A DNA stretch of 64,000 nt. It comes from Casuarius casuarius. Lineage: Eukaryota; Chordata; Aves; Casuariiformes; Casuariidae. A model generated the notes under the pieces. It made no database searches. It worked only from the letters and a program-made list of their open reading frames with translations, and was not told where the DNA came from. Both the position numbers and the translations under genes were made by a program. Of the stretch, positions 11,973 through 23,041 are shown in pieces (positions within the stretch are counted from its first letter, which is position 1; every line of letters begins with the position of its first letter). The DNA lies in the NCBI GenBank assembly GCA_003342895.1, contig PTFA01000029.1, positions 558,001 through 622,000 of the forward strand, read 5' to 3'.

Positions 11973-12197
11973 TTTGTGGTCTGGCAGAACATTTGCTGAC
12001 CTATGTCTTCACTGGCTTGGTCATTTAGTAGAAGTTTTTCAGGGGCAAGGCTATTTTCCAGTGCTATACTGCCTTATAGAAAGGGAATAATTCCCTGTTC
12101 AGCCAGTCTGGGTAATAAGAAATGGGCAACCCTGTCATTGCAATAAGGTGAAATCCATTCACCAGTGCTACCTCTTGACTGCCACACTGATTCTGGC

Positions 12198-12289
12198 TCT
12201 GTTTCTGTGTACAGCGCCTAGCACAGCAAGGCCCCCAACTTGCCTTGCTCTGCAAGCACTCCTGTACTGCAGACAATAATAATAAGGCA
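12198..12289 (+). repeat. Ancient amniote SINE tail-like fragment
   Basis: The block 'ctgtttctgtgtacagcgcctagcacag' is followed by 'aaggccccca' and ends with 'gacaataataataagg'. Turtle and archosaur MIR-related repeats end in a similar way: gtacagcgcctagcacaatggg, then a short region and an AAT-rich tail. Together with 11845-11972 it may be one split element. The family name is uncertain. Confidence 0.55.
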
Positions 12290-13784
12290 GCCTGTGGATT
12301 TGTTTAATGCTTTGCTGTGTGACAGCTTTTCAATATGGGCAAGCTTCATGGAAGAAGTGGAGGTAATGAGCTTGTGTATTGGCTTACTATATCAGGCAAC
12401 AACACTTGTATGTACAAGGCACTTTCAAACTACTGCGAGTGGTTTGCGAAACAACAAAGATGCTATCTACTGCCAAGAAAGGCAGCCCTTTTTAATATGT
12501 GAGGCATGTGTTGTTATCAGGTTTTGTCAAAGAACGTATGGCATATCTTATCTTGTGATCGGGCAGCTCTGAATACAACCATGGACACGGTAGGGTGACA
12601 TGGAAAGGTGAGCTCCAGAAGCAGCCTGTACGTGTAGAGTTGATACAAGGACTTTGTGCCCAGCATATCCTCTCTCTTTGCTGATAGCACTCTCAAGTGT
12701 TCTCCAATGAAGAGCTGCCCTGAGAAATACATTTAAGCTATTTCTCCTTTAGCTGTATAGGGATGCACATGATTTGGTGCCTGGCTGTTGAGCATGCACA
12801 TAGGGCCTGAGGGATCAGATACCACGTAACAGGGCACTGGCAGGAGAGGTGGTGCAGTGCCGGCTCCTGGGTCCTTGTGACACTCTTAGTAGTGACTGAT
12901 GTGGTTCAGATTTCTGTCCTCTCTGATGAAAGCAAGAGCAGAGACATGTTCCTATAGTCCAGGGGCTACATGGACAGGACTCTGTGCTCACACAGGTACT
13001 TTCAAGCCCATCAGCATCCATCTTACTGCTGAAAGTTTGGATATTAAGTATTCCTTTTCTTGCTTTTACCAGTATCACTCCATGTTCACCAGGGCTTTTA
13101 TACTGTTTCATGGGGAACTGGGTAAAACTTTTGGACCTGATGATGGAAGCACATGATCAGACTGAGTTGGAAGTGACCAGGAGATCAATAACATATTGAC
13201 ACCCTATTAAAATGAGTCTGGTCTGGATGGGTCAAACATCTATTCAGAAGTTCGCCGAAGCAGTGGGAATCTGTATTTGATTTGAGGGGATCAGGCTGTC
13301 AGGGTGCAGCTAACTCTAACTGGGCTCCTGCTGTTGGCCAAATCTCTGAGGCCAAATTGAGTCTGAATACTGGTATATTCTTGGTATCTTCTTCCTTTTC
13401 TTCTCCACTCTTTTACAGGATTTCTCCTTCTCCTCCTTTACATGTAAGCACCTGAACTGGACAAAGGCACCGGTTCTGTCTGAACACATATGGATCCAAG
13501 GATATGGCCTTAACATCTGCCCTGGGGCATGGAGACCCATGGCCAGACCAGCTCTGCTCTTCCCAGCTAGCTGTGATTCATGTCACCCTGCCCAGCTCTG
13601 CCTTTCAACCTGTTGTGACTGTCACCAGGGCTAAGCTCTCAGCAGCTTTTAGAAGCTCCGTTCTCACGTTCAGAGGGAGAGAGAAAGTGATTGCAAGAAT
13701 TATCTCAGCTTCGTTCATCTGGGAAGGGTCCTCCATCAGGGCTGTAATTTTATTGATTCCTTTTCCATAGTGCTGGCAATGATA

Positions 13785-13826
13785 CAAAAAAAGCACACAC
13801 AAAAAAAAAAAAATAAAAACAAACCC
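13785..13826. repeat. A-rich low-complexity tract
   Basis: A runs interrupted by gcacacac and taaaaac segments. There is no evidence of a linked retroposed copy. Confidence 0.8.
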
Positions 13827-16800
13827 ACAGAAAACTCCTCTTCTAAAAAGAGTGGTTGCTGTACAGCAGTCCTGTGTTGACTTATTGCCATGAGACATCT
13901 GAGTTTACAATAGATCTAGTTTAGGTCACAAGTGCAAAAACATATCTCGTTAATAATTTAAAGATGCTTAGCACAAAAGCATGCATAATTAAACAGTGCA
14001 TCAGAGCTGATAATTCCAAATAATTTGTCTTCTGAATAGGGATTTTTGTAATTTGTTAAACTGGTTTGAAATTTGCAGCCTAGAAGTGGAACTATGTTTG
14101 CATTACAAAATGAATGATTTTAAATGTTGGGCTGGGTCCATCCTCTCTGAGAAGGAAAAAAGACGGTGTGGGGGAGGTGTTTAAAAATGTATATAGGTGT
14201 GCATTCAGCATCTCACAAAGCTCTCTGTCTGTGTCCAAGCTGTGTCTCATTTTTAAAAGAAAACTATATTCTTGCCAGGTGTAGTATTGCTTTTTCTCCC
14301 AGGATATTTTCATGTTCCCTGAAAAGCTCATTGTTATTAACCATGTCGTTCTCTAGATAACTCAATGGGAAAGGTTTGCCTATAATAGGAATGATCTATT
14401 AGTTAGTGAAACAAGTGACATACAAGACAAATACGAAAAAATTAATGGTGTCAGGTACAAGATACAATGTACTGTAAGCTTTTCATTATATCCAAAAGGC
14501 TATCTGAGCACATTTTCTGCTTGGATGCTAAAAATCTATGGGGAAAGAAAATGTGCTTATGATCCATTGCAAATCATGCTTTTCAGAAGTGCCAAAATAC
14601 AAATTGATGTGTGACCACAGCTATTCTTTAATTTAATATAAGATCAAAATTAAATGGCAAATGTTCCAGGCACACTCAGATCATTGATCACACAGCAGAG
14701 TTATTTACAAGGCAAATCTAGAAATGCTCTTTTACAGGCTTTGCTGAAGGTATTTCTAGAAGTTACTGAAGTTATCAGGGTCTTGTTTACCTAAGACAGT
14801 ACTCGGAGAGCAAATCTCAGCAGGCACAGCTCTGTTGGACTGAAGCTCTATTGACTGCTATTAACTGAGGACCTGGTGCTTTTGGCTTAACTTCTTACCA
14901 CAGATGTGTTTTCCATTTAGACAGTTATGGAGAGGGGCTGGGGATTGCTGGACACTGTCATATATTAATGTCCTACTTAGTGCTGTGTTTTATGTAACAG
15001 TCCAGCACTTTATTATTAATAGACATACAACTTAAAGACTGAACTCTGTGTGCTGGGTGTTTGTCCTGCACTGAAGTGGCTAACACCAGGAGTGGAGGGA
15101 TGAAGGAAACTTCATGAGTTTGACTTCACAGCTAGAGAATAAAGCCCAAAGAGGTGTATTCAGATGGTATGTTCTGGATGTCATGGCATGTACAGTGGAT
15201 TTATGATGGATGCAGGAATCTAAATTCGGTAGATCACAAATGTTCATCTGTCAGGGAGGCTGTACCCTGATTCTGCAGGGAGTCAGCAGAGAGGAATAAG
15301 CAGCCATATCACAGCTGCCTGCAAGGGCTGACCAGAGTTGCACCTGACTCTTCTCTGAACTGCTCATCATTCTCTTGAACTTAAATTTCCCTGTTATGTG
15401 TATGAATATAGCCCAGAGAAACATTAAGGCCAGCTTATCAAAGATATTTATTTACATAACTTCTTGAATGCTTAATTTTCAGTAAAATGAAAGGGATTTG
15501 GCTTTGCCTAACTTGACTCATATAGTGCCATAAGAATATATCAGTAGATCAAAGCAGCTCGTGCTGAGGCCCCTATACCTTTGCTATATGTGGTTTGGAG
15601 GTTTTACTTTGGGCTAGATTTAGTCTGGTCCAAAAGGCTGAATAACCTCATGGGACCAGTGATTCAACATTTTGCAAAGGAACACTCACTGACTTAAGTC
15701 AAAGTGTCCCCATTATGGAGTACATTAGTAGCACACACGGAGAACAGCTTTTCTGCAGAAGGAGTTCAATTTGCATGCATCAAAACTGCTCTGTGAACTG
15801 AACCAGTCTGCAGTAAGTGAGGAAAAATGGGGGATTTACTTCAAAACAGCAGTAATGCTCAGAACCAGACTATTGATGGAGATGCAGCCTGGTGCCTAAC
15901 CTTCAGGCATCTGGGCACGGAGAGCTGTGCAAGGACTGCAAGGAAACCCGTGTGACTGAATCTGTGTCTTTTGGCTCTGCCACAGAACATCACTGGACCA
16001 AAATAGATGATATGTAAAATTCAGCTCATGAACAATATGCCTTGTGTGTACTGTCTACAGGCTTTCCCATCCAGACACTGTAATATATTTCTCCCCTGAT
16101 TCCCTCTCTCTTGTCTCTACAAGTTTGATGTTCTGGGAAGCCAATGATGAGTTTGACTGCTAATAAGGCTCTTCAGACTGGCCACAAGAGGATAATCAAT
16201 GGCTGCCTAATTTGGCATCTACTTTTTCTCTCCTAGAGCTGACAATATTCTTCCACTAGGAAGTCTCAGAATGATGATCATGCTCTTAGAGGGACCACTG
16301 AGTTTGTCTCTTTGACATCAATTTCTGCTTTTCAAGGGCTGTGGTCCACATTGACTATATGATGCCAGAGAGAGAGAATTTCCTGCTATTTTGAGAAAGC
16401 TAAAGATGAATACTAAGAATTCATCCTTTCGGCCTCCTCAGGGGGAAGGCTACCTGGCAGAGCAGAAGCTTTGACATGGGGCAAAACCTTATTGCCAGCC
16501 CCTCCAAGAAATGAAGGTGTGTGCAAAGTGCAGATAAGAGAGCATACAAAAGAGCATTTTACTACATACTATATATCTTCTAACCTAGGAGGATACTATC
16601 AGCCAGCTGTAGAGATCTAGCTAAAACTCTGCACTAACTGTCAGCTCCTGGACTGCAAAAAGCCTCACACTGGGCTGATATTGTAGTTTTTTCTGTGGTG
16701 AAAGTTTCTTCATGATTTACCTGGTAAAGCACTGAGAAAGAATACTACAGATTGGGGTGAACTTTATTCCACAGTTTACCTATCTAAAATGATTAATGCA

Positions 16801-17003
16801 TGCTTAATAACTTCAAAGATTTCCCATCTCTTCAGAAGGAGGGGGCTTCTTCAAAGCTTTCAAAGAGTCTCCCTTTCGAATTGATGAAGGCATGGTCCCA
16901 GTGGACATTTTACATTGCCAGTTTATACTCCTTCAAAGATTTCATTGTTGGCACGCTGTATTTGAAGATTTCCTGCCCTCTGTTACCCATTCATTTCATT
17001 TTC

Positions 17004-17028
17004 CAAAGGAAAAAAAAGAAAAAAAAAT
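17004..17028. repeat. A-rich purine tract
   Basis: A block of aaagg-aaaaaaaag-aaaaaaa type. Low-complexity only. Confidence 0.8.
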
Positions 17029-20000
17029 CAAATTATTGGGATACCCATCAAAGTAATTTCATGTCACACCCCAGCCCTGGAGAGTAACAGTGTATACCAA
17101 ATTCAGGGGTTAGCTGTAGCATAATTAGCATCTCTGAGGAAGAGAGCTGCCCATTTCAGGAAGATTTGTTTTTCTTACTGGGAATTGTCTTTGATGTGCT
17201 TTGGTTCAATTGCCAGATCATTTTTTCAGATTAAATGCTGAACAATGAGCAATTCTTCAGCAAGTTCCTCATATAACTGGAAGGTGCTTGGATCAAGGAT
17301 ACACCAGCTCATAAGTTTAGAAAGATTTAACAGTGCTTGCAGGAATATTACAGCAAAAACTTTTAGGATTTAGCAAGCAAGGGAAAATTCTTATTACACA
17401 GAGTTGCTAGGACTGTAGAAACAGTGCAAAATTGTTATTTACTAGCAGTTTGCAGAAAGAGATGTACAATAATATATTAACTTCTGGAATGCATATTTTA
17501 AAAGTTTGCAAGGATTGCAAAATTTATAGCTGCTTCACTTCCACTGCCCAGTCCTATCAATATAGTTTAAAGTAGATCTGAGAAAGATGTAATTCTTCTA
17601 ATGGTTTAATCAATTTATGAACACTGCTTTTACTCCTATTTTCCCCTGTGTAATAAATTGTTAATTAGTGTGTGTCAGAAACACATGGAAAAAAAAAGTC
17701 CCAGTCTGTATTGGCTACTGAGGAGGTTATTTTTGAAACTGTATATAAATCTGGGCAAATTGGTAGAGCTGAGATTCCAAAGCATACTCAGAGGTGTCTA
17801 TACCCCAAATAAACAGTAGTGATCTTTTGTTTTAAAAGCTTATTCTTTCCAGTTGTCCTTTGTTTTGTCCAGTGAGTGCATTCATCAGCTCTTCATGGCT
17901 CAGTAATTCATGAAATTCTCTTTCCATTAAAAATAAATACCGCATTTTATATCCTCGAGATGGACCCCATATTTGATTGTCTTTTCTATGGCAGCATATA
18001 TTGAAAACTATAAAATTATAATACAACTATTAATCCCCTGTATCTGCTTGTACCTAATTTTTATTAAAAATGTATTGTGCTCCAGCTGGCTCATAAATTA
18101 GAATGCGGTTGAAAAGGCTCTAGTTGGATTACTTCTGAAGGAGAACATATTGAAATAAAGAAAGGCTTACTGATTAATATTTTGACTTTACATACAGTGT
18201 TACTAAGGTAGCAGCTTGATTACCATAGAAAAGAATTTGTAGTTAACTGTATTACAGATCTGGTGAATTTAGCAATGTGAAACTTGTGGAAAGTTGCATT
18301 TACCAAAGAAACCACATCATCATCACTGATCAAATCTTTCATGTCATCTTCTCCTTTTATGAATGACGTAAAAACCTACTTTGTTTCAATAGTAAATTAA
18401 TACATTTATAGGAATGTGGCAGAATCTAGAATCACATACCATCTGTTCTCAGTCTCTCAATTGCTACTAGTGAATTGTTAATAATCCTTCTAAAAATGGC
18501 TAGAAATAGCTGAAATAGCGCTATCTTTAGCTTTAATACCATGAGAAACAAAACTGCTTAATTATGCCTCATCTGGGAAGTAACTGGGGAAGCAGAAATG
18601 AGGAAATTTGGCTTAGAAGCAACAAGGGGCCTCCTTTTCCTTTTTGTATGCTTAACAGTCAACTCAATTGTGTGGGTAAAATTTATGCATCAGAAAAATG
18701 CCATGGAACTCTGTGAAGGAACTGAGAAATTTCTGTTGAAAGCTGAACTATTTTAATTCATATTTGCTGCCGAAGACTGAATAAACGAGCTGAACTCTCA
18801 CAATGCACTCAGTCGTCAAACTAGAAGGCTGTGATGGCTCATGGGTGGCAGAAGCTGATTGAGAAAACAAGCATCTTCCTATAGCCAAATGGGTAGACAT
18901 GGCACTTGGGCTACAACCCCCCCAAGACCTGGCAGCAGCATTTCCAGCCTGAAACAGTTTGCTTTCAGACTGTTTTTTTCTTTAGATGAAAAGTTCAGTT
19001 TCCAAAACAGCCTTTCAGATTTTATGTTTGTCTTGCATGTTCTCTCATTCTTTCTCACACATGCACACCAGGCAATGTTCCCCTTTAACCTAGATGACAG
19101 AGAAGGTGAATTTTCTCTTAAATTTGTGAGTTAAATGAGAATAAAGCCCCTTTATTGTCTGTACTTTGTTCCTGAAGCTTTGCCAACAATAATGTTGGCT
19201 TTATTAGCTGCGTAGGATTGAAGATGCTATCACGGTGTCAGACCACATACCAAGATGCTGGAATTCATATGTTTTTAATTTTCCAGTTATTTGTCTTGTC
19301 CTTTTTGGTCAGCCAAAGACTCATGAGAATACCATCAAGCAATGAACTAGAAATGCAGTATTGGAAACAGCAGTGACAGCTGCATAGGAGTGAAAAAATG
19401 ATTACTTAATGGCTGCCTTCCACATTTTTCTGGGCCAGCCATACAAGGAGATTTACATGTGCTCTCTTAAGATGTCAATGTAAGAACATAAGCATTATCC
19501 TTGATGTACCGTAATGCTGACTGACAAGATATACACGTGATAAGACTACTTTAGAGAGTAAAGTGGTATTCCTTTTGATCACAGGTATTTACAGTCATAT
19601 ATAAAGCCCAGTTCGTTCCCTTCTTTATCTGATAGCAAGAAGACAGGATATGGGATTTAATGCAGAGTGATTATTGGGTAGTGGAATACACAGAACAAAC
19701 CCCAGGGATTTTGATGCACTGCGGTACATGACCTTTCTGCCCACCTGGGGCAGCAATATCGAGCCTTGGAAGTACTTGGTTGATGTGGACACATGGAACC
19801 AGCTCAGGGTATGGACCTGTATCACATCCGTCCTTGAAAGAAAAAAATCATTTATTTGCATTTGTTTCAATTTTTTTCTTTTTTACTCATAATTTTCCTT
19901 TTTTACAGGCAATTCCTCTACAGTTTCTTTCCTTGGAGGTGAAGCATGTCTGAGCAATATTTGGATATGGCAACTTTGCTCACATGTGTGCAAAGCTCTT

Positions 20001-20731
20001 TCTAGTTCTGAGATTAGGCAAATGGAGAAGCAGACCCATATGAATTAATATGAGACAGTGTCACTATGGCAAACCAGCTGGTGAAGCTATTTGAGAAAAA
20101 CTCTAAGAAAAAATTCAAACAACAGGAGCTTTTGTTTTTTGTCTCTCAAAATTTTCACTCCAACACCTCCCTCCTGCCTTTATTATCTGCTTTCTTTTTC
20201 TGGCCAAAAGAGGAACACAAGTCACTGAGACCACTGAGACTGCAAGGTGACAGTGTCACAATTGAAAGATGAAATTTCTTGGATTTTTAAGGAAAAGAGT
20301 GGGAAGGATATCCTACAGTAAGGGGACACAAACTGGGAATTTATAATCTTGACAGAAAATTAAAACTAAGCTTAATTTAAAAAAAAAAAATTTTCTCAAA
20401 ATTGGAAATTTGTCTCAATGCATAAAATTTTGATTAGCTTTAGCCTAATATGTATCACTTCACAGATCTCACATGGCTTTTAAAATGGCTACAGAAAAAA
20501 ATTTTATGACCAAAATTGTTTGAGGAAGGCAATGATATGATCAGCCGAGGAAATCCCCACTGGACACTTGTGAGGATGCCCATATTCATTCCTTATGGAG
20601 ATATCTCCTGTGTTACTTAAGGAAAGAAATTACCCATAACTTTCTAAGACAGGCTGATATCAGTGATCCACAAAACAAAAGACTGGTTTTGCAGGTCTGT
20701 GGAAGTAGTACTGAAAATAGGATTAAATTTA

Positions 20732-20753
20732 CACCAGAAAGCTCTTTCTGGTG
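20732..20753. repeat. Short 22-nt palindrome
   Basis: A perfect 10-bp inverted repeat (caccagaaag / ctttctggtg) separated by only two bases. Immediately downstream, 'gaacctcagac' occurs twice within 25 bases. The palindrome could be a dimeric binding site, but chance is not excluded in 64 kb. Confidence 0.8.
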
Positions 20754-22571
20754 AACCTCAGACTGAGAACCTCAGACACTCCCTATCGCTCCAATAAAGA
20801 GTTAGAGGAGTCAGTCTGTGCTTCCCAGTGATCGGTCATCTTCCTGTGAGAGCAAAGCCACGCCACAGATGGGCGTCTTGGGATTCATACACCTCTTCAT
20901 CCAACTCACACCTCCTGGAAATTGTCAAAAGGTCTGTGTTATCCAGTTCCTATATGCTGTGCTAGGAAAGTCATGGATTTGGTAGAGATGACACCAGAAT
21001 AGTACCCCAGGGAGGAGTTGAACTCTGTCAAAGCAGCACCAAAGCAAGTTTCTTCAGCACAACCCACCTGGCTAACTCAGCAGTGTTACTCCTCAGGCAG
21101 GTGTGCTGCCTAACATGTGCTCGTCCTGGGCGTTAGGGAATTAGCTGTATCAAACGGAAACATCTCCAGCAATGCCCTGTCTTGTGTTGGGGAAACATCC
21201 CGTTCCCTGTCCCCTTCTCCTTGAAGCAGTTGTTTCTTTTACAGCAGTCAGAAAGCAAGGGCAGAAAAATTTCCCTGTGTTCAGGTGCTTTTCTGTGTTC
21301 CTTCTAGACAAAAATATGAACATATCCAAGCTTGGGAATTAATAATGAGGAATGGTGCCTGCAGGAATTTGTAGCAATATTAAAAAGGGTGAAATACTAA
21401 ACAGAGGAAATAAACCACTGGATATGTGCTTTAATTTACTAAAAAACTTCCTAAGGAACTACTAAGCACCCTAAGTCACCACACAGATTTAGATCTGTGG
21501 ATGAATGATCCCTAAATACATACAGGTGCAGCTTTAGCCTTGTGACCTACTATTTCAGTGATTCACGAACTATATAGATTCATGTGAAGGGCCATGTCAA
21601 GTCTAAAGGAGCCTACTGTGTGTGCAATCTGCAGATAATGGGTCTCTAGGAGACTTTGGAACTGTACTTTCGAATTCATGTTATTGTGCTTCCAAGGTGC
21701 ACAAAGGCTCAGCACACTTAGATGCACCTCAAAGCTTCCTCAAAACACCTTGGGCTCTGTCCTATACACGTCGATTGATGGAGCCATTAAGATCTCAATG
21801 GACGAACAGTAATGATTCCATTTGGACCGATCCAATTTCAATGACATTGTCTCATACAATTCCATTAACACTGGAGCTGTTACAACCTCAGTGACAGATT
21901 ATTATTTCTTTTAAAAAAGGAAAAGGAAATTAACACAATATATTGAATTGCACTGAATTGAGACAATAAATAATGGAATGTACCAGACACTAGCCTCTCC
22001 CTTCTGTAATTCCAGGAGGAAAAATAGACATATTTACCACAAAGTTGATGACATATGTAGCACTTACGTTAAAATATGTGGCAAATCCTTATAACATACA
22101 GGTGGAATTATAAAACTGGCTAGATCTCATATTGGCTGCGATATAACTTCAGGTGTAGAATTAGACAGTATCTACCTATCTATATCCATCTAATAATGGT
22201 CATTGCTGTTGTTGCTGAGAAAAACACACTGGTAAGTGTTCTACAATGGAAGAAACGAATTTGAAGAGCTACATCTTCAGAAGGCACGATTAGACCAGTG
22301 GCAAAACAAAGTGTGGCCCACCACAGCCTGCATGAATATGCTCAGATTGATATTTGTATGGACAGAGGAAGTAATTGCACTTGTAAGTATACTCAGAAGC
22401 CTCCCTCTTCCTCCAGGGCTACTTAAGGGCATGACCCAAGTAGCTTTATTCCTCAAGCAGAAGAGCTACATCATATATTAGATGAGTTCCATAAATTTTT
22501 GTTTGTCTGAAAGTGTTTGTTTTAACTGAGCTTTCTATTACAGGTCACATTCTCTCCCAACTCCCCACCCC

Positions 22572-22645
22572 GGATTTATCTGATCCTGCACTTGCACCTG
22601 ATGTGTGTTTACATATCTTCATTGGAGTGAACAGTATTGGGTCAG
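22572..22645. repeat. Possible MITE-like remnant
   Basis: The segment 'tctgatcctgcacttgcacc', followed by 'gtgtttacatatcttcattggagtgaac' and 'gggtcag', loosely follows the amniote palindromic repeat pattern (gatcctgca arm, then a 'cattgactt'-type centre). Divergence is high and chance resemblance is quite possible. Confidence 0.25.
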
Positions 22646-22970
22646 TTCATACTGTCTGAAGAATATGATGCTAAAAATAACACATTCCTCTTTGAATTGT
22701 CTTACTGAATTCAGCCTCGGAATTGATGTCAGGATCTTTGAAGATGCTACCCATAGTTGTTATTCCCATTAGATAACCAACACCTTAAGACACATTTCTT
22801 GAATGCACAAGCAAATTCTAGGGATTAGTGAAAGGTTACTAAGAGGAAATGTGCTAAGTTGAGCCCTCTGTCTCCATGATAGTGTCCACTCCTTAATCCT
22901 GGCTAACATAGCAAGATAACACAGGCATATAATAGTGGCCATCCAGATGAAAGAATGTGCAAAAGGCACA

Positions 22971-23041
22971 TTTTCCAAAGAGGATGCAAAAGTGAATTAG
23001 CAGCAAATTTCAAATCCACTTGTTGCATCCTCTTTTGAAAA
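22971..23041. other. Stable hairpin, pre-miRNA-like geometry
   Basis: A near-perfect inverted repeat with arms at 22971-22994 and 23017-23041. The core agaggatgcaa pairs perfectly with ttgcatcctct. There is one mismatch and one single-base bulge across about 24 bp, and the loop is 22 nt. Weaker complementarity extends outward to about 22960 and 23052. Length and shape fit a microRNA precursor, or the remnant of a short palindromic transposon. No promoter or host transcript can be seen. Confidence 0.5.

Larger units (their letters stand above)
12290..22571. other. Long unique noncoding stretch
   Basis: About 10 kb without a recognisable gene or interspersed repeat. Open frames are up to 110 codons (12240-12572, +), with others of 98 and 97 codons, none resembling a known protein. 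Local features are an A-rich tract near 13785-13826, a purine tract at 17004-17028, a pyrimidine-rich acceptor-like stretch at 19863-19908, and a 22-nt palindrome at 20732-20753. The sequence is AT-rich, particularly at 17400-18600. Confidence 0.5.

Noticed and set aside
14813..14884. Possible further palindromic repeat remnant (tgaggacctgg word)
   Set aside because: Only one short word fits and no second arm is visible.
19863..19912. Pyrimidine-rich tract ending in acag as a splice acceptor
   Set aside because: The open segment after it is only about 14 codons and unrecognised. T-rich tracts followed by AG are frequent in this AT-rich DNA.
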